A stretch of 64,000 nucleotides of DNA from Pseudomonas viridiflava (GCF_900580865.1 NZ_UTBZ01000191.1:1-64000); one strand, 5' to 3'. Numbered from the stretch's first letter, positions 28,848 to 37,433 are shown. The notes: a model not told the origin generated them from the sequence alone. Program-made: numbers and translations.

Positions 28848-28888
28848 TGTCATAACAACTCTAAGATCACGTCATAACTCGTTATAAC
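28848..28888. promoter_or_regulatory. Three GTYATAAC boxes, probable GntR operator
   Basis: GTCATAAC at 28848-28855, GTCATAAC at 28871-28878 and GTTATAAC at 28881-28888 stand just before the GntR gene. The third box is itself palindromic. Spacings are 23 and 10 bases. HutC-type GntR regulators usually bind AT-rich palindromes near their own promoter. Confidence 0.5.
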
Positions 28889-28901
28889 AAGTGATCCCGT
28901 G

Positions 28902-29654
28902 ATGACCGATAACGTTCTTTCCCTGAGTAGCGTTCCGCTGCACACCCAACTGCGCGATGTCCTGCGTGCGCGCATCCTCGACGGCGAATACCCGCAAGAC
29001 AGCCAGATGCCCTCCGAAAGCGAACTCGGCGCCTTGTTCAAAGTCAGCCGCATCACCGTGCGCCAGGCATTGGGCGATCTGCAGAAGGAAGGGCTGATCT
29101 TCAAGATCCACGGCAAAGGCACTTTCGTCGCCAAGCCGAAAACCTTTCAGAATGTCAGCAGCCTGCAAGGCCTCGCCGAGTCCATGACCGGTCGCGGCTA
29201 CGAGGTGATCAACCGTCTGCGCAGCTTCAAATTCATCCCGGCTGACAAACGTGTCGCCGAACGTTTGCAGGTCGCCGAGGGCGAGATCGTCGCGCAGATC
29301 AAACGCGTGCGCCTGATCAACCGTGAGCCGATCTCGCTGGAAATCACCTACCTGCCCAAAGCCGTCGGCGAGCGGCTGGAGAAGGCTGATCTGGTCACCC
29401 GCGACATCTTCCTGATCCTCGAAAACGACTGCGGTATCGCCCTCGGCCACGCTGATCTGGCCATTGACGCGGTACTCGCTGACAGCGACCTGACCCAGGC
29501 GCTGAACGTCGAGGCCGGCTCCCCGATCATGCGTATCGAGCGTCTGACGCACGACGCGCAAGGCCAGCCGCTGGACTTCGAACACCTTTACTACCGTGGC
29601 GATGCGTTCCAGTACCGCCTGCGGATCGACCGGCAAAAAGGGGAGCAGGCATGA
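28902..29654 (+). CDS. GntR/HutC-family regulator with UTRA domain
   Basis: About 250 residues. The winged helix-turn-helix is at about 10-75 (QMPSESELGALFKVSRITVR, then GKGTFVA), and the UTRA ligand-binding domain fills the rest. ATG 28902 and GTG 28899 are adjacent candidate starts. The stop overlaps the start of the AprA-like flavoprotein gene (ATGA), so the regulator is made from the same message as the system it probably controls. UTRA regulators usually sense the substrate or a product of their pathway. Three GTYATAAC boxes upstream suggest autoregulation. Confidence 0.9.
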   Translation: MTDNVLSLSSVPLHTQLRDVLRARILDGEYPQDSQMPSESELGALFKVSRITVRQALGDLQKEGLIFKIHGKGTFVAKPKTFQNVSSLQGLAESMTGRGYEVINRLRSFKFIPADKRVAERLQVAEGEIVAQIKRVRLINREPISLEITYLPKAVGERLEKADLVTRDIFLILENDCGIALGHADLAIDAVLADSDLTQALNVEAGSPIMRIERLTHDAQGQPLDFEHLYYRGDAFQYRLRIDRQKGEQA

Positions 29655-31381
29655 CCCGCAACGTTCTCGAACAGGAATACGACATAGTAGTCATCGGCGG
29701 TGGCACCGCCGGCCCGATGGCCGCGATCAAGGCCAAGGAAAAGAACCGCGACTTGCGCGTGTTGCTGGTCGACAAGGCCAACGTCAAACGCAGCGGCGCG
29801 ATCAGCATGGGCATGGACGGTCTGAACAACGCGATTATCCCCGGCCACTCGACACCGGAGCAGTACACCAAGGAAATCACCATCGCCAATGACGGCATCG
29901 TCAATCAGGCCGCCGTTTACGCCTACGCGACCCATAGCTTCGAAACCATCGAACAACTCGACCGCTGGGGCGTGAAGTTCGAGAAAGACGAAACCGGCGA
30001 TTACGCGGTGAAAAAAGTCCACCACATGGGTGCCTACGTGTTGCCGATGCCGGAAGGGCACGACATCAAGAAAGTCCTTTATCGCCAATTGAAACGCGCA
30101 CGGGTGAGCATCACCAATCGTCTCGTCTGCACGCGCTTGCTGACTGACGAGGAGGGCACCGTCAACGGTGTGATGGGTTTTGACTGCCGCACCGCCGACT
30201 TCCATGTGATCAAGGCCAAAGCGGTGATCCTCGCCTGCGGCGCTGCCGGGCGACTCGGCCTGCCCTCGTCGGGCTACCTGATGGGCACCTACGAAAACCC
30301 GACCAACGCCGGCGACGGCTACGCGATGGCTTATCACGCCGGCGCCGAACTGGCCAACCTTGAATGCTTTCAGATCAACCCGCTGATCAAGGATTACAAC
30401 GGCCCGGCCTGCGCCTACGTCACCGGCCCGTTGGGCGGCTACACCGCCAACAACAAGGGCGAACGCTTCATCGAGTGCGACTACTGGAGCGGGCAGATGA
30501 TGTGGGAGTTCCACCAGGAACTGGAGAGCGGTAACGGCCCGGTGTTCCTCAAACTCGATCACCTGGCCGAGGAAACCATCCAGAACATCGAGGAGATTCT
30601 GCACAGCAACGAGCGCCCGAGCCGTGGGCAGTTTCACGCCAATCGTGGCACTGATTACCGCACGCAAATGGTCGAAATGCACATCTCCGAAATCGGTTTT
30701 TGCAGCGGCCACTCGGCGTCTGGGGTGTGGGTCAACGAACGCGCCGAGACCTCGGTGAAAGGCTTGTACTCGGCGGGCGACATGGCTGCCGTGCCGCACA
30801 ATTACATGCTCGGTGCCTTCACTTACGGCTGGTTCGCCGGGCACAACGCGGCGGACTTCGTCGCCGGCCGGGAGTTTTCTGCGCTGGATGCCGAGCAGAT
30901 CGAAAAGGAAAAGGCCCGGGTCTACGCACCGCTGGATCGTGAACACGGTCTGCCGCCAGCGCAGGTCGAATACAAGCTGCGGCGCTTCGTCAACGATTAC
31001 CTGCAACCGCCGAAAGTCACCAAGAAAATGCAGATCGGCCTGCAGCGCTTCAGCGACATCGAACGCGATCTCGAGCAGATGAAAGCTAACAACGCTCACG
31101 AACTGATGCGCGCCATGGAGACCAGCGTGATCCGCGACTGCGCGGAAATGGCCGCGCGCGCCTCGTTGTTCCGCGCTGAAAGCCGCTGGGGCCTGTACCA
31201 CTATCGCGTCGATCACCCGCAACGCAACGATAGCGAGTGGTTCTGCCATTGCCATCTGAAGAAGGGCGATGACGGGCAGATGACCAGTTTCAAGAAAGCC
31301 GTCGAGCCTTACATCATCCCGCTCGATGCCGAGGAAATGCAGGCTTACGACCGTTTGCGGGTCGGCGCTTTCGCCGCTTGA
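29651..31381 (+). CDS. AprA-like / fumarate-reductase-type flavoprotein
   Basis: 576 residues. The N-terminal FAD-binding motif VVIGGGTAGPMAA is at about 13-25. The central region (ENPTNAGDGYAMAYHAGAEL, LECFQINPL) and the C-terminal GLYSAGDMAAVPHNYMLGAF are typical of the FAD_binding_2 superfamily, closest in appearance to the alpha subunit of adenylylsulfate reductase. The paired ferredoxin gene directly downstream would be its electron partner, as in AprAB. No ATP sulfurylase or dissimilatory sulfite reductase is nearby, so sulfate respiration is not implied. I infer a soluble two-subunit redox enzyme acting on a compound imported by the adjacent ABC system. The substrate and direction are unknown. 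Confidence 0.88.
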   Translation: MTRNVLEQEYDIVVIGGGTAGPMAAIKAKEKNRDLRVLLVDKANVKRSGAISMGMDGLNNAIIPGHSTPEQYTKEITIANDGIVNQAAVYAYATHSFETIEQLDRWGVKFEKDETGDYAVKKVHHMGAYVLPMPEGHDIKKVLYRQLKRARVSITNRLVCTRLLTDEEGTVNGVMGFDCRTADFHVIKAKAVILACGAAGRLGLPSSGYLMGTYENPTNAGDGYAMAYHAGAELANLECFQINPLIKDYNGPACAYVTGPLGGYTANNKGERFIECDYWSGQMMWEFHQELESGNGPVFLKLDHLAEETIQNIEEILHSNERPSRGQFHANRGTDYRTQMVEMHISEIGFCSGHSASGVWVNERAETSVKGLYSAGDMAAVPHNYMLGAFTYGWFAGHNAADFVAGREFSALDAEQIEKEKARVYAPLDREHGLPPAQVEYKLRRFVNDYLQPPKVTKKMQIGLQRFSDIERDLEQMKANNAHELMRAMETSVIRDCAEMAARASLFRAESRWGLYHYRVDHPQRNDSEWFCHCHLKKGDDGQMTSFKKAVEPYIIPLDAEEMQAYDRLRVGAFAA

Positions 31382-31409
31382 TACATCAATAAATCAAAGA
31401 GTCCGAACC

Positions 31410-31655
31410 ATGGCCTATCAAGCTCAGGAAATCTTCTTCCGCTCCAACGCCCCCGTCACCGTGGACGAGGATAAATGCATCGCCGAAAAGGGTTGCACGG
31501 TGTGCGTGGATGTCTGCCCGATGGACTTGCTGGCGATCAACCCGGCGACGCAGAAGGCTTACATGGCGTTCGATGAATGCTGGTACTGCATGCCGTGCGA
31601 GAAGGATTGCCCGACGGGTGCCGTCAAAGTCGACATCCCCTATCTCCTGCGTTGA
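31410..31655 (+). CDS. Two-cluster 4Fe-4S ferredoxin-like subunit (AprB-like)
   Basis: 81 residues with two cysteine sets. The first is C-x5-C-x2-C-x3-CP (CIAEKGCTVCVDVCP); the second is the regular CWYCMPCEKDCP. The extra spacing in the first set recalls AprB-type subunits. It lacks the long AprB C-terminal tail. It lies 28 bases after the flavoprotein gene and is most simply the electron-transfer subunit of that enzyme. It is soluble, with no export signal. Confidence 0.9.
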   Translation: MAYQAQEIFFRSNAPVTVDEDKCIAEKGCTVCVDVCPMDLLAINPATQKAYMAFDECWYCMPCEKDCPTGAVKVDIPYLLR

Positions 31656-31667
31656 AACCCGATCCCC

Positions 31668-31826
31668 GTAGGAGTGAGCCTGCTCGCGATAGCGGTGGGT
31701 CAGATGTAGGTGTGTTAGCTGACACACCGCTTTCGCGAGCAAGCTCGCTCCCACAGTGGATCGAGTTACTGCACAAATTGAATACGCCAGAAATCCTGTG
31801 GGAGCGAGCTTGCTCGCGAAGAGGCC
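31668..31826. repeat. REP cluster, three copies of the first class
   Basis: An inverted pair at 31668-31757 and a third copy at 31797-31826. They separate the ferredoxin gene from the binding-protein gene. The space between these genes (about 297 bases) holds no other feature I can support. Confidence 0.88.
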
Positions 31827-31952
31827 AGCCCAGACAACCCAAAGCCATCCGGAAAACCCCGGACGCTGGATTCACCGAAAACCCCTCGTTTCCCACCGCG
31901 CCCTGATCGCGGCGGAGACGAACTCAAATAAACGATTCGAGGGGAAACACTC

Positions 31953-33356
31953 ATGTTGCGTGCAGCAATCGCCGGTCTGGTACTGGCTTCATTCACTGTG
32001 TCGGCCTCGGCCGAAACCATCCGCATTGCCATCGGCACCCAGGACACCACCATCAACTGCGCCGCCGGCGGACTGTTGATTCGTGAACTCGGCCTGCTCG
32101 ACAAATACCTGCCCCACGACGGCGCCTACAAAGACGCCAAGTACGACGTGGTGTGGAAGAATTTCACCAGCGGCGCGCCGCTGACCAACGAGATGGTCGC
32201 CGGGAAACTCGACTTCGGCGCCATGGCCGATTTCCCCGGCGCGTTCAACGGCGTGGCGTTCGAAACCGCCGGCAAGCACAGCCTGTTCATCAGCGTGTTG
32301 TCAGGGAGCATCAAGGGCAGCGGCAACGGCATCGTCGTGCCGAGCGCATCCGGCGTGCAGTCGCTGAGCGAGCTAAAAGGCAAGACCATTTCCGTGCCGT
32401 TCGCCTCCACCGCCCACGGCATGTTGCTGCGCGCAGTGGCGGCGCAGGGCTGGGATCCACTCAAAGATGTGAACATCATCGCCCAGCCGCCGGAAGTCGC
32501 CGGCTCCGCGTTGCAGGCCGGCAAGATCGACGCCCACGCTGATTTTGTGCCGTTCGCCGAGCTGTTCCCGAGCCGTGGTTTCGCCCGCAAGATTTATGAC
32601 GGTGCTCAGGCCAATGCGCCGACGTTCCATGGTGCGCTGGTGGATCAGGCTTACGCGAAGAAGTACCCGGAGATTGTTGTCGCTTATCTGCGAGCGAGCA
32701 TCGAGGCCAATCAGCTGCTCGCCGCCGAGCCTGAGAAGTACAGCGAGCTGATCGCCAAAGTCACTGGCGTCGATGCTGAGGTGAATTACCTGTTCCACGG
32801 TCCGCTCGGCGTGCAGACCCGCGACCTGAGCTGGAAGCCGGAATATCGCCAGGCGGTCGGCACGGCTATCGATACGTTGAAGTTGCTGAAGAAGGCTGAT
32901 CGTGGGCTCGATCTGAATACCTTTATCGACGATCAGTACATTCGGGCGGCGTTCAAGGCGTCGGGTCTGGATTACACGGCGCAGTTGGCGAATTACGCGC
33001 AGACGCCGCTGAAGGTTACGGATGCGGCGACCGGTACAGCGATCACTGACTTCAGCCATGTTGCGGAAATCTGGGTGCGCGGTGAGGGCAAGGTGCGCCA
33101 GTACGCGTCAGCGGAAGAAGCGTTTACCGCGCTAGCCGCGTTGAAGAAGGAAGGTAAAAACGTGCGTGCCGTGTATGCGCAGGCCAGTGATAGCGGGATC
33201 AAGTTGCTCGCGGAGCAGGCGTGGTTTGCCAGTGATGCCAAGGGGCGGCTCAGTGCGTTTCTGCTCAAGGGTCAGGCTCAGCAATTTGCCTCGACGCAGG
33301 GCGGCAAAGTCTTCGATTTCACCGATGCCACTACCCAAGCCGTCGCTGCGCGATAA
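31953..33356 (+). CDS. ABC substrate-binding protein (NrtA/SsuA/TauA-like) with NosL-like C-terminal domain
   Basis: 467 residues, longer than the usual ~330. A signal peptide covers residues 1-20 (cut after ASA). The body has the NMT1/SsuA-type fold, with KNFTSGAPLTNEMVAGKLDF and ALQAGKIDAHADFVPF. A region of about 100 residues from about 358 (HVAEIWVRGEGKVRQYASAE ... WFASDAKGRLSAF ... GGKVFDFTDA) resembles NosL/copper-lipoprotein domains. The rest of the importer follows at 33666 and 34445. Relatives bind nitrate, sulfonates, taurine or thiamine precursors; the ligand here is unknown. The added domain may hold a metal or hand the ligand on, but that is inference. Confidence 0.85.
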   Translation: MLRAAIAGLVLASFTVSASAETIRIAIGTQDTTINCAAGGLLIRELGLLDKYLPHDGAYKDAKYDVVWKNFTSGAPLTNEMVAGKLDFGAMADFPGAFNGVAFETAGKHSLFISVLSGSIKGSGNGIVVPSASGVQSLSELKGKTISVPFASTAHGMLLRAVAAQGWDPLKDVNIIAQPPEVAGSALQAGKIDAHADFVPFAELFPSRGFARKIYDGAQANAPTFHGALVDQAYAKKYPEIVVAYLRASIEANQLLAAEPEKYSELIAKVTGVDAEVNYLFHGPLGVQTRDLSWKPEYRQAVGTAIDTLKLLKKADRGLDLNTFIDDQYIRAAFKASGLDYTAQLANYAQTPLKVTDAATGTAITDFSHVAEIWVRGEGKVRQYASAEEAFTALAALKKEGKNVRAVYAQASDSGIKLLAEQAWFASDAKGRLSAFLLKGQAQQFASTQGGKVFDFTDATTQAVAAR

Positions 33357-33366
33357 AAACAGATCA

Positions 33367-33448
33367 AAAGCCCCTCACCCTAACCCTCTCCCGGAGGGAG
33401 AGGGGACTGACCGAGGTGTTTTGGCAAGGTACGCCGACCTGAAATACC
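33367..33448 (+). repeat. CCCTCACCC-family repeat, direct copy
   Basis: Same unit as at 26.5 kb, including the hairpin arms, GACCGAGGTGTTTTG and the ACGCCGACCTGAAA end. It fills the start of the 309-base space between the binding-protein and permease genes. Confidence 0.88.
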
Positions 33449-33452
33449 GAGT

Positions 33453-33583
33453 CGAACTCAGGTTCTGAAAAGCATGAAGATCGGCTCCTTCTTGAGCCGA
33501 ACTCAGGTTTGAAAGGCATGAAGATCGGCTCCCTTTCAAGCTGAGCGCAGGTTTTGAAAAGCGTGAAGATCGGCTCCCTTTCC
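33453..33583. repeat. Three tandem 44-bp repeats
   Basis: Units at 33453-33496, 33497-33540 and 33541-33583 share CAGGTTTTGAAAAGCATGAA then GATCGGCTCC with a few changes. Units abut without unique spacers, so this is a tandem repeat and not CRISPR. It sits between two oppositely oriented CCCTCACCC repeats. Confidence 0.9.
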
Positions 33584-33622
33584 CCCTCGCCCCCTTGGGG
33601 GAGAGGGCTGGGGTGAGGGGGT
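33584..33622 (-). repeat. CCCTCACCC-family repeat, partial inverted copy
   Basis: The hairpin end of the repeat in reverse orientation (CCCCCTTGGGGGAGAGGGCT then GGGGTGAGGG). It closes the repeat island before the permease gene. Confidence 0.85.
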
Positions 33623-33665
33623 AAATCTCAGCCACAACACAGATCCAGAACTGGAAACCCGCTCC

Positions 33666-34445
33666 ATGAAAACACCCATCCGCTGGACATCAAGAGCCGC
33701 CTCACTGCTGCTCTGCCTGCTGTTCTGGCAACTCGCCGCCAGCCACCACTGGAACCTCGGCCTCGTCACCTTCGCCAACGTGCCGACACCTATCGCGGTG
33801 ATCGAAGCGGCATTGGGCCTCGGCGACTCCGGCAAGCTCCTGCAACACCTGACCGCCAGCCTCAGCCGCGTCTTCGCCGGTTACCTCGCTGCACTAGTCA
33901 TCGGCATCGCCCTCGGCCTGGCCATCGGCCGTTCAAAATGGGCCGAAGACCTGTTACTGCCCCCACTGGAAGTCCTGCGCCCGATCCCCGCCGTGGCATG
34001 GATTCCATTGGCCATCCTGATGTTCCCATCGTCCGAACTGTCGATGGTCTTCATCACCTTCACCGGTGCGCTGTTCCCGATCCTGCTCAACACCGTGCAC
34101 GGCGTCGAAGGCGTCGACCCACGGCTGATCGCCTCAGCGAAAAGCCTCGGGGCAGGGCGCCGCGCAATCCTGCTCGAAGTGATCCTGCCCGGCGCCGCAC
34201 CCAGCATCATCACGGGTCTTGCGATCGGCATGGGCACTTCGTGGTTCTGTCTGGTCACGGCGGAAATGATCTCCGGCCAGTTCGGCATCGGTTACTACAC
34301 CTGGGAGTCCTACACGATCCAGAACTACGCCGACATCGTCGTCGGCATGCTCCTGATCGGTGTGTTGGGCATGGGCAGCAGTCTGCTGATCAAACGCCTC
34401 GGCGGGTTGTTCACGCCGTGGCATCGACCGCGAGGAAAAGCCTGA
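33666..34445 (+). CDS. ABC transporter permease (SsuC/TauC/NrtB-like)
   Basis: 259 residues with about six membrane segments. The cytoplasmic EAA loop (DPRLIASAKSLGAGRRAILL, EVILPGAAPS) contacts the ATPase. This is the standard size for sulfonate, nitrate and taurine-type permeases. The stop overlaps the start of the ATPase gene (TGATG). The start ATG lies close after the repeat island, with no other good start nearby. Confidence 0.92.
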   Translation: MKTPIRWTSRAASLLLCLLFWQLAASHHWNLGLVTFANVPTPIAVIEAALGLGDSGKLLQHLTASLSRVFAGYLAALVIGIALGLAIGRSKWAEDLLLPPLEVLRPIPAVAWIPLAILMFPSSELSMVFITFTGALFPILLNTVHGVEGVDPRLIASAKSLGAGRRAILLEVILPGAAPSIITGLAIGMGTSWFCLVTAEMISGQFGIGYYTWESYTIQNYADIVVGMLLIGVLGMGSSLLIKRLGGLFTPWHRPRGKA

Positions 34446-35293
34446 TGAGCGTGATGCAAACCCCGGAAGGGCGGATCGACATTCGCCAACTGTCCATCGT
34501 TCTCGGCGCAGGGCGGGAAGCGTTCGAAGCGGTTCGGGAACTCGATTGCCAGATCGAGCCGGGCCAGTTCGTCTGTATTCTCGGCCCGTCCGGTTGCGGT
34601 AAATCGACCTTGCTCGGTGCGTTGGCCGGGCATCTGAACGCGCACGCCGGCAGCCTGAAAGTCGATGGCGCCGCAGTGTCCGGTCCATCACCGCAGCGCG
34701 GCATGGTGTTCCAGCATCACACGCTGTTTCCCTGGCGCACGGTGCGCGACAACGTTGCCTTCGGTCTGAAAATGCGCGGCATCGGCAAGGCTGAGCGCCA
34801 CCGCGCCGCCGATGACATTCTCAAACTGGTCGGCCTCGAAGGTTTCGCCGAACGCTGGCCCGATCAACTCTCCGGCGGCATGCAGCAACGCGTCGAGATC
34901 GCCCGTGTGCTGGTCAATCGCCCGCGCCTGTTGCTGATGGACGAGCCGTTCGGCGCGCTGGATGCGCTGACACGTCTGAACATGCAGGAACTGCTGCTGG
35001 ACATCTGGACGCGCATCCGCACCACGGTGGTGTTCGTCACTCACGACATCGACGAGGCGCTGTTCCTCGCCGACCGCTTGCTGGTGATGAGCGCGCGACC
35101 GGGGCGAATCATCGAAGACTTGCGCCTGGATTTTGCCCGGCCACGCACCAGCGAACTGGTCACCAGCCCCGAGTTCTCGCGCCTCAAACGCCACTGTCTT
35201 GACCTGCTGCGCCACGACGATGACCGACCGCTGCCGCGCCTCAATCCGCTCGGCCTGCCTCCCGAAAACCCTTTGCCGCGATTTGCCCTATGA
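34445..35293 (+). CDS. ABC transporter ATP-binding protein (SsuB/TauB-like)
   Basis: 282 residues. Walker A GPSGCGKST is at 47-55, the signature is LSGGMQQRVEIARVL, Walker B is RLLLMDEPFGALD, and the switch histidine is in VFVTHDIDEAL. The ATG at 34445 overlaps the permease stop by one base; a longer open frame upstream lies inside the permease gene and is ignored. The C-terminus has an extra ~25 residues rich in proline and leucine. The next gene starts within its stop codon (ATGA). Confidence 0.93.
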   Translation: MSVMQTPEGRIDIRQLSIVLGAGREAFEAVRELDCQIEPGQFVCILGPSGCGKSTLLGALAGHLNAHAGSLKVDGAAVSGPSPQRGMVFQHHTLFPWRTVRDNVAFGLKMRGIGKAERHRAADDILKLVGLEGFAERWPDQLSGGMQQRVEIARVLVNRPRLLLMDEPFGALDALTRLNMQELLLDIWTRIRTTVVFVTHDIDEALFLADRLLVMSARPGRIIEDLRLDFARPRTSELVTSPEFSRLKRHCLDLLRHDDDRPLPRLNPLGLPPENPLPRFAL

Positions 35294-36252
35294 CCTCTAT
35301 TTTTGCTGTGACCGATATCGATGAAATCCTCGCCCTGCAACCGCGCCTCACTGCCGAGGATGCCGGTGTGCGCCGTATTGCGCTGATTGATCTGGCGGAT
35401 CTCGAAGAGCCGGATGGCTTGCTCTGGCTGGTTGATCGCCTCGGCCAGGATCCTGCCGAAGAAGTCCGCGCCGAAGCCGCACGATTGCTGGAGGCTTGGG
35501 AAGATGAGGACGTCGTGCAAGCCTTGTGTGAGGCGTTGACCGACCCGTCGCCCGCCGTGCAATCCGCTGCCGCGCAGAGCTTGAGTCTGCTCAAGACTGA
35601 AGCGGCGGGGCGGGTGATTCTGCCGTGGACCGATCACGCCGACGTCAGCGTGCGCATCGCTGCGTTTCGCGCCCTGCGAGAACTGCGTTTTGCCGACGCC
35701 GCACCGGCTGCCGTCGCGGCATTGAACGACGCCGACGCTAATGTCCGTCGTGAAGCCGTCGGCGTGCTCGGCTGGCTCAAGCAGCTCGACGCGCTGCCTG
35801 CTTTGGCGCGATTGGCCAGCGATGACCCGGACACCGAAGTACGCCGCGCCGCCACTGGTGCTCTCGGTTTGGCCTCCAGTGCTGAAGTCCTGCCAGCCCT
35901 GCGCCAGGCCTTGCAAGACCACGCCTGGCAAGTGCGTGAAGAGGCCGCAACGACATTGGGCAAAGTCGGCCACCAAGACGCCGGCCCGGCCTTGGTCGAA
36001 GCGCTGAGCGATGACTACTGGCAAGTACGCCTGCGCGCCACCCGCAGCCTCGGTCGCCTGCGTTTCGCACCGGCGCTGGACGCATTGATCGAGACCCTCG
36101 GTCATCGCATCAGCAATCTGCGCAAAGAGGCCGCGCTGGCCTTGGGCGAACTGAATGATCGCGGCGCCGTGGCCGCGTTGCAGGCCGCACAGGACGACGG
36201 CGACCCGGAAGTGCGCAAAGCCGTGCGCATTGCCTTGAGTCAGTTGCAATGA
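35290..36252 (+). CDS. HEAT-repeat (PBS-lyase-type) protein
   Basis: 320 residues made almost wholly of ~31-residue helical repeats of the type VRREAVGVLGWLKQLDALPALARLASDDPD, about nine in all. Such alpha-solenoids are protein-binding scaffolds; some assist cofactor attachment. It is translationally coupled to the ATPase gene before and the DUF971 gene after it (ATGA at both ends), so it belongs to the redox and transport unit. I infer a chaperone or assembly role for the flavoprotein or its Fe-S partner. No catalytic motif is visible. Confidence 0.88.
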   Translation: MTSIFAVTDIDEILALQPRLTAEDAGVRRIALIDLADLEEPDGLLWLVDRLGQDPAEEVRAEAARLLEAWEDEDVVQALCEALTDPSPAVQSAAAQSLSLLKTEAAGRVILPWTDHADVSVRIAAFRALRELRFADAAPAAVAALNDADANVRREAVGVLGWLKQLDALPALARLASDDPDTEVRRAATGALGLASSAEVLPALRQALQDHAWQVREEAATTLGKVGHQDAGPALVEALSDDYWQVRLRATRSLGRLRFAPALDALIETLGHRISNLRKEAALALGELNDRGAVAALQAAQDDGDPEVRKAVRIALSQLQ

Positions 36253-36527
36253 ACCCGCTGTCAGTCGGTAACTCACAAAGCGAGCAAACCCTTCGGCTGA
36301 CTTGGCCTGACGGGCGCGAACAACAACTCAACCACGCCGAGCTGCGCCGCCAGTGCCCCTGCTCGCAATGCCGCGCGTTTCGCCTCAAAGGCCTGACGCC
36401 GCTGGTCGATGATCGCGTACGCCTGATCGAACTCAACCCCCAGGGCTATGGCGTGCAACTGGTGTTCAGCGACGGCCATCAGCGCGGCATCTACCCGTGG
36501 CCCTATCTGGCACAACTCAATTCTTAA
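36249..36527 (+). CDS. DUF971 (GBBH-like N-terminal) protein
   Basis: 92 residues, full length for DUF971. The family cysteine motif appears as LRRQCPCSQCRAFR, a likely metal site, followed by the conserved YGVQLVFSDGHQRGIYPWPYL. DUF971 proteins occur alone or fused to ApbC/Mrp Fe-S carriers and at the N-terminus of gamma-butyrobetaine hydroxylases. Here it is the last gene of the coupled operon, which fits a role in Fe-S supply to the ferredoxin subunit; that role is inference. Confidence 0.9.
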   Translation: MNPLSVGNSQSEQTLRLTWPDGREQQLNHAELRRQCPCSQCRAFRLKGLTPLVDDRVRLIELNPQGYGVQLVFSDGHQRGIYPWPYLAQLNS

Positions 36528-36544
36528 CCCGACAAATATCCAAA

Positions 36545-36636
36545 TGTGGGAGCGAGCCTGCTCGCGAATGCGGTGGTTCATTCAGCATTGATGGCGACTG
36601 ATACGCCGCCTTCGCGAGCAGGCTCGCTCCCACAGG
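36545..36636. repeat. REP hairpin pair, first class
   Basis: Inverted TGGGAGCGAGCCTGCTCGCG cores lie between the convergent ends of the DUF971 gene and the TorF-like gene. No separate terminator is seen. Confidence 0.9.
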
Positions 36637-36650
36637 TGGTCAGCGCTTTT

Positions 36651-37388
36651 TCAGAAAGATTTGCTGATGCTGGCGACGACGGTTGCCGTGCACACATCCT
36701 TGAAGCCCCAGTTGCTCAGGCACTGGCTCTGCGACAGGTTAGTGTCGATGTAGCTAAGGCCCAACACCACTCCGGCCAGATTGTGGGTGACTTTGACTTC
36801 CCATTCGCGATAACTGTCCTCAGCCTGCCCGGACGCCGAATACAGATGCGGATCCTTGAAATCCATATTGCCGTAACGCAGCTTCAACCCCGAGTCGTAC
36901 GGCAATTCAGTTTCATAGCCGATGTAGCTGTACAGCGAACTCTGCTTGCTATCGATCCCCGGCGCATCGCTGGAGTAATACGCCGCCAGTTTCACCCCAT
37001 AAACGCCGAGAATCCCGTAGACCTCGCTCTGGTTGAACTGGCTTTCCTTGGGGTAGGCGTACTTGATGTAGCCCAGATCGAGGCTGACATCCTCGGTCGC
37101 CTGCCACAGCCAACCGCCGTAGTAATCGACCTCCTGCCGGGTTTTCAGACCACCGCCGAAATCGACGTTGGAACTCCACGCGCCGAGGTACAGACCGCTG
37201 CTGTGGGCGAGGGTCAGGCCGGCCTGTACGGCGGGATCATTCTGGGTTTGCGAGATGCCGCGGGTGCGGTAATCGCTGGCCAGGGTCAGGTCGACCAACA
37301 GCGCAAAATCATCGTTTAAAGGGATCGCAAAGCTGCTCAAGGGCAGCACGCTCAAGAAACTCAGGGCGAACAGGGGCAAGGCTTTCAT
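36651..37388 (-). CDS. TorF-family putative porin
   Basis: 245 residues. A signal peptide ends near SSFA. The N-terminus of the mature protein has the family stretch LASDYRTRGISQTQNDPAVQ. Alternating beta-strands follow, and the protein ends in ISKSF with a C-terminal phenylalanine, as in outer-membrane barrels. Two late cysteines (QCLSNWGFKDVC) could form a loop disulfide. The substrate is unknown. It stands alone between two REP elements. Confidence 0.9.
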   Translation of the reverse strand: MKALPLFALSFLSVLPLSSFAIPLNDDFALLVDLTLASDYRTRGISQTQNDPAVQAGLTLAHSSGLYLGAWSSNVDFGGGLKTRQEVDYYGGWLWQATEDVSLDLGYIKYAYPKESQFNQSEVYGILGVYGVKLAAYYSSDAPGIDSKQSSLYSYIGYETELPYDSGLKLRYGNMDFKDPHLYSASGQAEDSYREWEVKVTHNLAGVVLGLSYIDTNLSQSQCLSNWGFKDVCTATVVASISKSF

Positions 37389-37433
37389 GTGAACTCCCGA
37401 TGTTGTGATTGTTATGGGGGCAGGAGGTAAACC

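Noticed and set aside
33453-33583. CRISPR array
   Set aside because: The 44-bp units abut with no unique spacers, number only three, and no cas gene is near.
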